Source: VRUE01 sp963824705 (GTDB lineage Bacteria > Actinomycetota > Thermoleophilia > Solirubrobacterales > 70-9). Taken from it: a DNA stretch of 64,000 nucleotides. The notes beneath the pieces were generated by a model that was not told where the DNA came from, did not search any database, and saw only the letters and a program-made list of their open reading frames with translations. The position numbers and the translations under genes are program-made. Positions 9,201 to 17,028 of the stretch are shown in pieces (the first letter of the stretch is position 1; each line of letters begins with the position of its first letter). The stretch lies in the NCBI GenBank assembly GCA_963824705.1, contig CAWGQE010000003.1, positions 744,001-808,000 of the forward strand. Reading direction: 5' to 3'.

Positions 9201-10057
9201 CACTCAGGTCGAAGTCGTCGTCCAGATCGGTGGGGAGGATGTCCCTGCCGGCCGCCTCTACTCACATCGAAACGGGCGCACCGAGTCCGCCACCTTTTCC
9301 TATGAGTCCTCCTACATCGAGCTGGCCGATTCCTATGAGCTCGATCCGGCCCTGCCCCTGCTGGTAGGCCAACAACAAACGCGCAATGAGTCGGCGATCT
9401 TCGGTGCATTTTCCGATTGCGCCCCCGATCGCTGGGGCCGGCGCCTGATCGACCGCGCTGAGAATCGCCGGGCGAAGCACGAGCGCCAAGCCGAACGTAA
9501 CTTCGGTGAGATCGACTATCTGCTCGGTGTCCGCGATGACATGAGGCAGGGCGCGCTTCGTTTTCGCCGGCCCGGATCTGACATCTACCTCGCCGATGAG
9601 CGGAGTGGGGTGCCGGATCTGATCGAACTGGGCAAACTGCTGAATGCCTCAGAGCGCCTGGAGCGCGACGAAGCCGACGAGGAGGAGCTGAGGGCGTTGC
9701 TGCGGGGTGGCTCGTCGCTCGGTGGTGCCCGGCCAAAGGCACACGTGATGGATGCTGTCGGCAAGCCCGCGATCGCCAAGTTTCCCAGCCCGAAAGATGA
9801 TCACGAGGTGATCGCCTGGGAGGCGGTCACCATTGCCCTCGCATGTGAAGCCGGGGTCGCCGTCTCCGATTGGGCCCTCGAGCTCGTCGATGAAAAGCAG
9901 GTGCTGATCGTCGACCGCTTCGATCGTGTGGGCGATCGCAGGATCGGATACGTCAGCGCGATGACGATGCTTGAAGCCCGGGATGGCGATCGAGCGAACT
10001 ATCTGGATATCGCCGATGTCGTCGAGCGGGTCTCACCCAGGGCAACGCGTGATCTCG

Positions 10058-10060
10058 CAG
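10058..10060. repeat. 3-bp target duplication (left copy) of the IS3 element
   Basis: CAG at 10058-10060 matches CAG at 11344-11346 on the other side of the element. IS3-family elements make 3-5 bp duplications, and deleting one copy with the element restores the hipA frame. Confidence 0.85.
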
Positions 10061-10085
10061 TGGTCTTCCCCCGGTTTCGACGACA
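10061..10085 (+). repeat. Left terminal inverted repeat of the IS3 element
   Basis: Begins TGGTCTTCCCCCGGTT and pairs with the complement of 11319-11343: 16 identical bases, then 6 of the next 9. The TG...CA ends are those expected of IS3. Confidence 0.9.
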
Positions 10086-10126
10086 CCTGACCGCTTGGGT
10101 CGAAAGACTCAGGCAAGGAGGAGTCG

Positions 10127-10420
10127 ATGCCACCCATCAAGCCCCCATACCCGCCGGAGTTCCGGCGTGAAGCAGTCCAACTCACCCGCACCTCGGAGCG
10201 CTCGATCGCCCAGGTCGCGCGCGACCTGGGCATCTCAAACCAGACCCTGCGCAACTGGATCAAGCAGGCCGACGTAGACACCGGCAAGCGCGAGGGCCTG
10301 ACCACAGATGAGCGAGAGGAGCTCAGGCGCCTGCGCCGTGAGAACCGAACTCTTCTCCAGGAGCGAGAAATCCTGAAAAAAGCCGCGGCCTTCTTCGCCC
10401 GGGAGAGCGAGGGGCGGTGA
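10127..10420 (+). CDS. IS3-family transposase OrfA (helix-turn-helix subunit)
   Basis: 97 aa. The N-terminal half is a helix-turn-helix (SIAQVARDLGISNQTLRNWI) that binds the element ends; the C-terminal half is the leucine-zipper region RRLRRENRTLLQEREILKKA. An AGGAGG-like site lies just before ATG 10127. A run of six A and a G at 10376-10382 falls in the last third, where IS3 elements shift ribosomes by -1 to make the OrfAB fusion. The stop overlaps the OrfB start by 4 bp. Confidence 0.93.
   Translation: MPPIKPPYPPEFRREAVQLTRTSERSIAQVARDLGISNQTLRNWIKQADVDTGKREGLTTDEREELRRLRRENRTLLQEREILKKAAAFFARESEGR
10376..10382 (+). other. Candidate -1 ribosomal frameshift site (AAAAAAG)
   Basis: Homopolymeric A6G in orfA. 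The -1 frame is open from here into orfB at 10417, so slippage would give a full-length OrfAB transposase. In the orfA frame the codons are AAA AAA GCC, so the register differs by one base from the canonical A AAA AAG heptamer; slippage is likely but not certain. Confidence 0.5.
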
Positions 10421-11316
10421 CCGATGCCTACCGGTTCATCGCCGCGGAGAAGGCCAACTACCCGATCTCGTTGATGAGCCGGTTGCTTGGCGTCTCTCGC
10501 CAGGCTTTCCACGCTTGGGAGCGCCGCCCGCCCTCCCAGCGGGCACTGGAGGATGCCTTCTTAACCGAGCGCATCCGCGAGATCCACAGAGCCAACCGCG
10601 GCGTCTACGGAGCGCCTCGCATCCACGCCGAGCTGCGCATGGCTCAAGGGATCAGGGTCTCGCGAAAGCGGGTGGAGCGGCTGATGCGAGAAGCCGGGAT
10701 CAGCGGCCTGGTACCGAGAAAGTGCGGTCGCACGACGATCCGCGTGCCGGGGGTAAGGGTTGCCGATGACCTGGTGAAGCGTGACTTTCGCCCCGCCGGC
10801 CCCAACGTGCTCTGGGTCGCCGACATCACCTACCTGCGCAGCTGGGAGGGCTGGGTCTATCTGGCGGCGGTGCAGGACGCATTTTCGAGGACGATCGTCG
10901 GCTGGGCGATGGCAGAGCACATGCGCTCAGAGCTGGTCACCGACGCGTTGCAGATGGCGCTTTCCCGTCGCCAGCCCGAGGCCGGGGTGATCCACCACAG
11001 TGACCAGGGGTCCCAATACGTTTCGCTTGCCTTCGGCCAGAAGGCTCGCGATGCCGGCATCGCGGTCTCGATGGGCTCGAGGGGCGACTGCTTTGACAAC
11101 GCCGTCGCCGAGTCGTTCTTCGCCACCCTGAAGAAGGAGCTCGTGCGTCGCCGCTCCTGGCCCAGTCGGCGTGAGCTGCAAAGCGCCGTCTTCGACTACA
11201 TCGAGACCTTCTACAACCGCGAGAGGAGGCACTCCACACTCGGCTATCTCTCTCCGAGAGAGTTCGAGATGATCTCAACCCATCAACAAAGAGAGACTGA
11301 GAAAGTCAAGCCCTGA
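10417..11316 (+). CDS. IS3-family transposase OrfB (DDE catalytic subunit)
   Basis: 299 aa. An HTH_21-type region (IREIHRANRGVYGAPRIHAE) is followed by an rve-type integrase core with the DDE residues in VWVADITYL, IHHSDQGSQY and AESFFATLKKE. The C-terminus has NRERRHSTLGYLSP, typical of IS3 OrfB. It starts at GTG 10417 in the -1 frame relative to OrfA; the active enzyme is probably the OrfAB frameshift product. No stop or missing catalytic residue is seen. Confidence 0.95.
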   Translation: MTDAYRFIAAEKANYPISLMSRLLGVSRQAFHAWERRPPSQRALEDAFLTERIREIHRANRGVYGAPRIHAELRMAQGIRVSRKRVERLMREAGISGLVPRKCGRTTIRVPGVRVADDLVKRDFRPAGPNVLWVADITYLRSWEGWVYLAAVQDAFSRTIVGWAMAEHMRSELVTDALQMALSRRQPEAGVIHHSDQGSQYVSLAFGQKARDAGIAVSMGSRGDCFDNAVAESFFATLKKELVRRRSWPSRRELQSAVFDYIETFYNRERRHSTLGYLSPREFEMISTHQQRETEKVKP

Positions 11317-11318
11317 CC

Positions 11319-11343
11319 TGTCGCCCGAACCGGGGGAAGACCA
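11319..11343 (-). repeat. Right terminal inverted repeat of the IS3 element
   Basis: Read on the complement from 11343 it begins TGGTCTTCCCCCGGTT, identical to the left end for 16 bases. The right CAG target copy follows at 11344-11346. Confidence 0.9.
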
Positions 11344-11786
11344 CAGAGCTCTGGCGCCGGGTTGCATTTACCGTCCTCGTCTCAAACACCGACGATCACC
11401 TGAGAAACCACGGCTTTTTGAGGACGAGCAATGATGGCTGGTCTCTGGCTCCCGCCTTCGACCTCAATCCGAACCCGGAAGGGCCTATGGAGCTCAGCAC
11501 CGCGATTGCCTTCGACGATCCGACGGCTTCTATCGAGATGCTGGTCGAGGTTGCCGAATACTTCCGCCTGGATATGGGGAAATGTCAGTCGATCCTCAGC
11601 GAAGTGCTGGCCGCCACCTCCGCCTGGCGCCAACAGGCCCACAGGGTGGGCCTGAGCCCACGGGCGATCGAGGATATGGAGTTGGCCTTCGAGCACGAGC
11701 AGCGCCGGCTCGCGGCCGAGTTCGTCGATACCGGCCCCGCGGCGTTCAGCTGATCGACGGGCCCCAAGTTAGCGCTGGGGCTCTGG

Positions 11787-12212
11787 CTACTGCCCTTCTA
11801 CCGACGCACACTTGCCGCCGGTCGCGTCTTTGCTCCCGTCCCAGCGACCGTACTCTTCTTCGGCGCTGGTTTCCGGTTCTCTCTTGCATGGCTTGGGGTG
11901 GGGCTTGGGCTGGCCATGGTTTTCCTGCTTTTCGTGATGGGCTTGCTTCTTGTGCTGCCGGTCGCTCTGCTGTTCGTGGTGGTGCTTGCGTTTTTCGTGC
12001 TTCTGCCCCTGCTTCTCCTTGTGGTGATCGTCCTTGTTCAGGATCGGGATCGGCAGTGAGACGGCGCCCTCGGCCTGGAGGCCGCCGCCCAACAGGAGCA
12101 TCGTGCCGCCGGCGGCGATCAGGGCGACAAGCAGCAGTTTTCCCGCCATCCGGCGCCGGGCCTGCTGGAAGATCGAGTCCCAGTCGGGAGGCGGGGTGCC
12201 GAGGTCGTTCAC
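11787..12212 (-). CDS. Single-pass membrane protein with His/Lys-rich tail
   Basis: 141 aa from ATG 12212. An N-terminal cytoplasmic piece (about 22 residues) is followed by one membrane helix (KLLLVALIAAGGTMLLLGGG) and then an 80-residue tail extremely rich in His, Lys, Gln and Glu (for example KHEKRKHHHEQQ), suggesting metal or polyanion binding outside the membrane. I do not recognise a family. The start overlaps the stop of the upstream membrane-protein gene as ATGA, so they form a pair. Convergent with the hipA remnant. Confidence 0.68.
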   Translation of the reverse strand: MNDLGTPPPDWDSIFQQARRRMAGKLLLVALIAAGGTMLLLGGGLQAEGAVSLPIPILNKDDHHKEKQGQKHEKRKHHHEQQSDRQHKKQAHHEKQENHGQPKPHPKPCKREPETSAEEEYGRWDGSKDATGGKCASVEGQ

Positions 12213-12697
12213 AGGGCATCTCGGGGCGCCGGCGCTGGAGCATCGACGGCGAAAGTCGGGGCGAGGCTCTCCAGCCGTTTGATCACGGCCTCGGCCGGGC
12301 CTTCCCGTTTGGCCTCCTGCCAGCCCAGGTACGTTTCGACCAGCGCCCGCTCCAGCAGTTCCCTGCCCGCCTCGGGCGACCCGGCGAGTGCCGCGGCAGC
12401 CAGCGTGAGGCTGTTGGTGTGCGGTTCGAGCGTCGCCTGGACCTCCTGGTCGCGCTCACGCAGTTTTCCTGAGAAGCCCCCTGGGCCGATCTGGAACTCG
12501 GTCAGAACCGGTAGGAAGATGCCGACGAAGAACATCCCCGAGCCGATCGCGATCAGCGCGACCGCCACGGTGTCGCTGAGCCCACCGAAGGCGCCGTAGG
12601 CGACCATCGTCATCGCCAGCGCCAGGAGGAAGAGTTCCCGCGGTTCGGCGATCCGTTCCAGCTCCTCGAAGATTCGTTCTAAGGCGTCCAAGACCAC
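12209..12697 (-). CDS. Two-helix membrane protein, 162 aa
   Basis: After an amphipathic start (LERIFEELERI), two hydrophobic segments (about residues 21-40 and 44-65) form a hairpin, followed by a soluble helical domain of about 90 residues. No enzyme motif is visible. It is first in a two-gene unit with the His-rich-tail protein; the two may form one membrane complex. Function unknown. Confidence 0.7.
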   Translation of the reverse strand: MVLDALERIFEELERIAEPRELFLLALAMTMVAYGAFGGLSDTVAVALIAIGSGMFFVGIFLPVLTEFQIGPGGFSGKLRERDQEVQATLEPHTNSLTLAAAALAGSPEAGRELLERALVETYLGWQEAKREGPAEAVIKRLESLAPTFAVDAPAPAPRDAL

Positions 12698-12882
12698 TCA
12701 ATCGTCTCGTTTCGCTTAAAGAATTTGCCCAATCTATCGCGAAAGCCGCTGGCTCGGGTAAACAAGCGCAATTTCCGGGCGCTCGGTGTGGTGGTGGCGT
12801 CTGCGGTTTCTGCTGATATCTATGGGTTGCCAGATCTTCGGCAGGGCCGGGTCTATCGCCTAGGAAGGGGCGGGGAAGCGCA

Positions 12883-13839
12883 GTGACCGAGCGGAACGGG
12901 TCAAAGAGAATCAATCAGTTCACCAAGGACGTGCTCTACGACGTACTTGTCAGTTGGACGTCCAGGGCGCTAGGTGTTGCTGCTGTCGCGCTGGTATCGG
13001 TGATGGTGGCGCTAGTCGTCACTCGCTGGGATGTTCCCGCCTGGACGTTGGTTGCGATGGCGCTTCTAGCCGTAACTCTCATCTATCTCACGCGGAGGGT
13101 TGCCGGAAGAGAGGCCAATGAGCTGAGGCCGAAGTTGGGTGCCGCCGAAAATGAACTCGACCGGCATGACTCATATGGCAGCATCATCTGTTCGGGCCTC
13201 GACACTTTCCAGAAGATCGTTGCCAAGGACATCAGCATGACGATGGGTGGTTTCATCGAACAGGGACTGCTGATCCCCGCGCGCGACATCATGCAGGCGA
13301 ATAGTCACCCAAGCGATCTACGCATGTCAGTCCTCCTTGTGGTCGAAGGCCATTTCTCGATGGTTTGGGCATCCGGCCATAGCGTTGAGGCCAAGCAGAA
13401 GTACCGAGTGCCGATCGAGAAGACGATCTCCAGGGTGGCCTTTCAAAAGAAGGTGCCGCAGGTTTGGAAAGACGCCCCCGCCGAAGAGCGGGGCTTTGTA
13501 AGGAATCCGAAGGCGACAAGGGGATTCAAGTCGATGGTGTCCATTCCGATCCTGCTCGGCGGGAAGACCGCGGGCGTCTTCAATGTCCTCACTGACAAGG
13601 AGGACGCTTTTGATCCCGCCGACATCAACTACCTGACCTCTCTCGGATCGATCATCCAACTTGCGTTTGGTTTGGCTCTTAAAGAGATTGATAAACCGGA
13701 GCCCCAATCTCAGAGACAGACGACGCGCGCACGGGTCGGCACGCCCAGAAAGGCCGCTGGCCCTTTGCCCTTGGCAGCGCCGCGCGGGAGTGTAGGCTCG
13801 TCAGACACCACCGATGGGAAGGAGGCCTCGGATGAGTGA
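12883..13839 (+). CDS. Membrane-anchored GAF-domain protein
   Basis: 318 aa from GTG 12883. Two membrane helices (about residues 30-50 and 52-70) precede a linker and a GAF-like domain at about residues 105-270, ending SMVSIPILLGGKTAGVFNVL, the hallmark C-terminal strand pattern of GAF. A basic, low-complexity tail follows. GAF domains bind small ligands or sense redox or light, but no output domain (kinase, cyclase, GGDEF) is present here. The gene is less GC-rich than its neighbours, suggesting transfer. Its stop overlaps the next small gene by 8 bp, so that product may be its partner. Confidence 0.8.
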   Translation: MTERNGSKRINQFTKDVLYDVLVSWTSRALGVAAVALVSVMVALVVTRWDVPAWTLVAMALLAVTLIYLTRRVAGREANELRPKLGAAENELDRHDSYGSIICSGLDTFQKIVAKDISMTMGGFIEQGLLIPARDIMQANSHPSDLRMSVLLVVEGHFSMVWASGHSVEAKQKYRVPIEKTISRVAFQKKVPQVWKDAPAEERGFVRNPKATRGFKSMVSIPILLGGKTAGVFNVLTDKEDAFDPADINYLTSLGSIIQLAFGLALKEIDKPEPQSQRQTTRARVGTPRKAAGPLPLAAPRGSVGSSDTTDGKEASDE

Positions 13840-13987
13840 CGAGTCGGCTTATCGCAAGATGCTCGACGGAAAGATCACCTCGAAGAAATACGCGCGCGAG
13901 CTCAAGAAGGAGGTCCGTCGAGAGCGGAACGCTTCCACCGGCAGGTTTCTTCGCCGAGATCGTGTCGGCCGGCAAGCATCGGCTTAG
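13832..13987 (+). CDS. Small basic protein, 51 aa
   Basis: ATG 13832 overlaps the GAF-gene stop (ATGAGTGA). The peptide is highly basic (KMLDGKITSKKYARELKKEV, then an Arg-rich end) and probably one long helix. The family is not known to me. The tight coupling to the GAF protein supports it being real. Confidence 0.55.
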   Translation: MSDESAYRKMLDGKITSKKYARELKKEVRRERNASTGRFLRRDRVGRQASA

Positions 13988-14011
13988 GCTACGAGGAGAG
14001 TTTTCGGCCTT

Positions 14012-14494
14012 CTAGCGAGGCAGCTGTGGATCGTCCTCGTCGATCTCCTCGGCGGTGCCGTCGAAGTCGTAGGGGCGACCCGCTGAGTCGCGCGGACTAG
14101 CCGGTCCGCCGCGGCTGCCGCCGACGCCGACCACGACGAAACGACGGGCCGCGTAGCCGCGCATCAGGCGGCGGGCGATGGCGCGGGTGGGGGGGAGCAA
14201 CAGCAGTGCGCCGAAGATGTCGGTGACGAAGCCCGGGGTGAGCAGCAGGGTGCCGCCGATCGCAATCATCAGCCCGTCGGCGACCTCGCGGCCGGGGAAG
14301 CGCCGCTCGGCGAGCGCCTGGTTGAAGCGCCGCCAGGCGCCGCGGCCCTGGTGGCGCAGCAGCAGCGATCCGAGCACCGCGTCCGCCAAGAGCAGCGCCA
14401 GGGTCGGCCAGACACCGATCAGCCCACCGACCTGGATGATCACGTAGAGCTCGACGATCGGGACGACGATGAAGAGGACTACGAGCAGGCCCAC
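14012..14494 (-). CDS. fxsA: FxsA-family inner-membrane protein
   Basis: 160 aa from GTG 14494. Three to four hydrophobic segments (VVLFIVVPIVELYVIIQVGG; WPTLALLLADAVLGSLLL; later IAIGGTLLLTPGFVTDIFGA) match the FxsA family, including the PGFVTDIFG signature. In E. coli FxsA interferes with exclusion of phage T7 by F plasmid; its normal function is unknown. The C-terminus is acidic and soluble. It follows the wax ester synthase gene by 2 bp, so the two are co-transcribed. Confidence 0.88.
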   Translation of the reverse strand: MGLLVVLFIVVPIVELYVIIQVGGLIGVWPTLALLLADAVLGSLLLRHQGRGAWRRFNQALAERRFPGREVADGLMIAIGGTLLLTPGFVTDIFGALLLLPPTRAIARRLMRGYAARRFVVVGVGGSRGGPASPRDSAGRPYDFDGTAEEIDEDDPQLPR

Positions 14495-14496
14495 GG

Positions 14497-15912
14497 TCAG
14501 GCGGGTGCCGCGGCCGCCGCCGCGGCCTCCTTCAGCTCCGCAAGCGATTCGTCGATGCCGGCGGCGATCGTTTCGACGTCCTCCATCGAGTCGTAGTCGG
14601 CGAGCAGGCCGAAGCAGACGCGGCCGTTGTAGCTCATGATCGCGATCGCCATCGCGTGGTTTTGGGGCAGGAAAGCGACCGGGAAGACCTCTTCCAGCTG
14701 ACGCCCCAGCACGTAGAGGGGCATCTGCGGGCCGGGCACGTTGGTGACGATCAGGTTGAAGAGCCGGGTCGAGAAGTTGATCCGGGCCGCCTGGGCGAGC
14801 AGGGTCGGCGGGGCGAAGTCGTTGAAGCGAGAGATCACTTCGGCGCCGAGCGCCTGCTTGGAGCGCTTTATCCCCGCCATCTGCTCGCTGACGACACGCA
14901 GGCGGCGCGCCGGGTCCTCGACGTAGACCGGCAGTGGCCCCCGCATAGCGGCGAGCTTGTTGCCCAGCTCGCCGCGCTCGTCGGCAGCGCGGATCGAGAC
15001 CGGCACCAGGGCGCGCAGCTCGAGGCCCTCGGTGCGGATGCCGCGCGTGTGCAGCCACTTGCGCAGCGCCCCAGTCACCACGGCCAGCACGACGTCGTTG
15101 ACCGTGCCGCCCAGCGTATCCTTGATCTGTTTGAAGGTCGCCAGCTCCGAGCGGGTCCAGGTGAAGCGGCGGTGGGGCCCGATCTCGCGGTTGAGCGGCA
15201 CGTCGGGAGCGGGGTCGGCGAAGGCCCCGGCGACCTCGCCGACACCCTCCAGCGCCTCGACCACGCGCCGGGCGGCGCTCTCGGGATGGCGCACCACCTC
15301 CACGGCGCGCTCGGCGAGCTTCAGCGGGGCCACGGCGAGCTCGCCGGCGCCGCGGACGATCAGGTCGGTCGTGCTCGGCGAGGCCTGGGGACGCCAACCG
15401 TCCTCGACCGGGGCCGGCTCGGGTATCGGCTCGAGGTCGAAGAGCACGGTCCCGATGTCGACCCCGGCGATCCCGTCGACGGCTGCGTGGTGCGTCTTCG
15501 TCAGCAGGGCGAAGCGGTCGCGCTCCAACCCCTGTACGAGCCACATCTCCCAGAGCGGCTTGGAGCGGTCGAGCTGCTGCGAGAAGACGCGCGCGGCGAG
15601 CCTTTTCAGCTGCGCCTCGCCGCCCGGCTCGGGCAGCGCAGTGTGGCGGATGTGGTAGCTGAGGTTGAAGTTGACGTCGTCGGCCCAGAGTGGCCGACCG
15701 GCCTCCAGCGGCGGCACGACGAGGCGCTGGCGAAAGCGGGGAACCTGGTCCAGCTTGCCGCGCACGTGCTCGACCAGATCGACGTACCGCGGCGGCGGTC
15801 CCTCGAAGATCAGGATGCCGCCGATGTGCATGTGGCTCGACGAGGTCTCGTTGGTCAGGAACGAGGCATCGGTCGAGCTGAGGCGCTCCAGGTGGTCTCC
15901 GGCCGTTCTCAT
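14497..15912 (-). CDS. Wax ester synthase/diacylglycerol acyltransferase (WS/DGAT)
   Basis: 471 aa, the usual length. The catalytic HHxxxDG motif is HHAAVDG at residues 141-147, the N-terminal signature is LSSTDASFL, and the C-terminal half has NDVVLAVVTGALRKWL and SNVPGP-like TNVPGPQMPLY. The enzyme joins acyl-CoA to a long-chain alcohol or diacylglycerol, making wax ester or triacylglycerol storage lipid at the inner face of the membrane. Divergent from ispH across 34 bp, so their promoters overlap. Confidence 0.95.
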   Translation of the reverse strand: MRTAGDHLERLSSTDASFLTNETSSSHMHIGGILIFEGPPPRYVDLVEHVRGKLDQVPRFRQRLVVPPLEAGRPLWADDVNFNLSYHIRHTALPEPGGEAQLKRLAARVFSQQLDRSKPLWEMWLVQGLERDRFALLTKTHHAAVDGIAGVDIGTVLFDLEPIPEPAPVEDGWRPQASPSTTDLIVRGAGELAVAPLKLAERAVEVVRHPESAARRVVEALEGVGEVAGAFADPAPDVPLNREIGPHRRFTWTRSELATFKQIKDTLGGTVNDVVLAVVTGALRKWLHTRGIRTEGLELRALVPVSIRAADERGELGNKLAAMRGPLPVYVEDPARRLRVVSEQMAGIKRSKQALGAEVISRFNDFAPPTLLAQAARINFSTRLFNLIVTNVPGPQMPLYVLGRQLEEVFPVAFLPQNHAMAIAIMSYNGRVCFGLLADYDSMEDVETIAAGIDESLAELKEAAAAAAAPA

Positions 15913-15946
15913 CCTGCAAGGCTAGCCCCCCGGTACGCTGAGGGGC

Positions 15947-16915
15947 ATGCCAGCAACCGAATCTGCAACGCCCAAGCGCGTCCTGCTTGCCGCCCCGCGC
16001 GGCTACTGCGCCGGCGTCGACCGCGCCGTGCAGACCGTCGAGCGCGCGCTCGAGCACCACGGCGCCCCCGTCTACGTGCGCAAGGAGATCGTCCACAACA
16101 AGCACGTGGTCGAGGAACTGTCCAAACGCGGCGCGATCTTCGTCGAGGAGGAGACCGAGGTGCCCGAGGGCGAGATGGTCGTCTTCTCCGCCCACGGCGT
16201 CGCTCCGGCCGTGCACGAGAACGCCGCCGCGCGCAATCTCCGCACTATCGACGCGACCTGTCCGCTGGTGACCAAGGTCCATGTCTCGGCGCGGCGCTTC
16301 GCCGCCGATGGCTACACGATCGTGATGATCGGCCACGAGGGCCACGAGGAGGTGGAAGGGACCACCGGCGAGGCTCCGGACAGCATCGTCCTCGTGCAGA
16401 CGGTCGAGGAGGTCGCCGACCTCGAGGTTCCCGACCCCGAGCGAGTCGCCTTCATCACCCAGACGACCCTCTCGGTCGACGAGACCGGCGAGATCATCGC
16501 CGCTCTGCGCTCCAAGTTCCCGGCGATCGTCAGCTCCAAAACCGACGACATCTGTTACGCGACGACGAATCGGCAGATCGCCGTCAAGCAGCTCGCGCGC
16601 GAGTGCGAGCTGGTGCTGGTGATCGGCTCGACCAACTCCTCCAACTCCAACCGCCTGGTCGAGGTGGCGCGCGAGCATGGCGCCGCCTCGCACCTGATCG
16701 ACAACCACACCCAGGTGCGGGAGGAGTGGCTCTACGGGGTCGAGACCGTCGGCATCACCTCAGGGGCGAGCGCTCCCGAGGAGCTGGTGGCAAGCCTGGT
16801 CGAGTTCTTCCGCGAGCGCGGCGCCGAGGACGTCTCGGAGCTGCGCACCGTCCATGAGGACGTGCGGTTCATGCTGCCGAAGAAGATTCGCGAAGCGGTG
16901 GCGGCTTCGGCGTAG
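15947..16915 (+). CDS. ispH: 4-hydroxy-3-methylbut-2-enyl diphosphate reductase
   Basis: 322 aa. The three cluster-binding cysteines are C21 (PRGYCAGVDRA), C105 (DATCPLVTKVH) and C203 (DDICYATTNRQ); the substrate-binding STNSSNS follows. IspH catalyses the last step of the MEP isoprenoid pathway, reducing HMBPP to IPP and DMAPP with a [4Fe-4S] cluster. The start ATG 15947 gives a short N-terminal lead before the first strand. A large inverted repeat directly after the stop probably ends transcription. Confidence 0.97.
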   Translation: MPATESATPKRVLLAAPRGYCAGVDRAVQTVERALEHHGAPVYVRKEIVHNKHVVEELSKRGAIFVEEETEVPEGEMVVFSAHGVAPAVHENAAARNLRTIDATCPLVTKVHVSARRFAADGYTIVMIGHEGHEEVEGTTGEAPDSIVLVQTVEEVADLEVPDPERVAFITQTTLSVDETGEIIAALRSKFPAIVSSKTDDICYATTNRQIAVKQLARECELVLVIGSTNSSNSNRLVEVAREHGAASHLIDNHTQVREEWLYGVETVGITSGASAPEELVASLVEFFRERGAEDVSELRTVHEDVRFMLPKKIREAVAASA

Positions 16916-17028
16916 GAGAGGGCGGGGGTGTTGCTCCCGCTCAACTTTTTCGGTGTTGCGCGCGCGGTCTGCTGCGGATTGCCTCAGCGAAAAAGTACAA
17001 GCCGCGAGAGCAGCACCCCCGCCCTCTC
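16916..17028. terminator. Large inverted repeat between convergent genes, probable bidirectional terminator
   Basis: Arms 16916-16940 and 17004-17028 are 25 bp and differ at two positions, both of which allow G-U pairs in RNA. Inside lie smaller complementary blocks (CTTTTTCG and CGAAAAAG). The element fills the whole gap between the ispH stop and the stop of the leftward gene. No clear T-run follows either arm, so a MITE-like insertion is an alternative. Confidence 0.6.

Larger units (their letters stand above)
10061..11343 (+). mobile_element. IS3-family insertion sequence, 1,283 bp
   Basis: Both boundaries are visible. Terminal inverted repeats start TGGTCTTCCCCCGGTT on each side: 16 perfect bases from 10061 and, on the complement, from 11343, with weaker matching to about 25-28 bp. 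The element carries two overlapping transposase frames in the -1 relation typical of IS3, and is flanked by CAG duplications. It lies inside hipA in the same orientation. Both transposase frames are intact, so the copy may still be mobile; a fresh-looking target duplication also suggests a recent event. Confidence 0.95.
9193..11753 (+). pseudogene. hipA toxin kinase gene interrupted by an IS3 element
   Basis: Two blocks of one hipA gene: 9193-10060 and 11347-11753. The first has the N-terminal domain with FSDCAPDRWGRR and the P-loop-like SLGGARPKAH; the second has the catalytic loop SNTDDHLRNHGF and the metal-binding AFDLNP. Joining them after removal of 10061-11346 (element plus one CAG) reads RDLAELWRR without a frame change and gives 425 codons including stop, the usual HipA length. 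HipA kinases phosphorylate glutamyl-tRNA synthetase or other targets to stop growth. The split separates ATP-binding and catalytic halves, so the gene is almost surely inactive unless the element excises. Confidence 0.93.

Noticed and set aside
14012..16708. An 898-codon minus-strand frame spanning ispH, the WS/DGAT and fxsA
   Set aside because: Only its last 160 codons (FxsA) are protein-like. The rest is a shadow of ispH and WS/DGAT.
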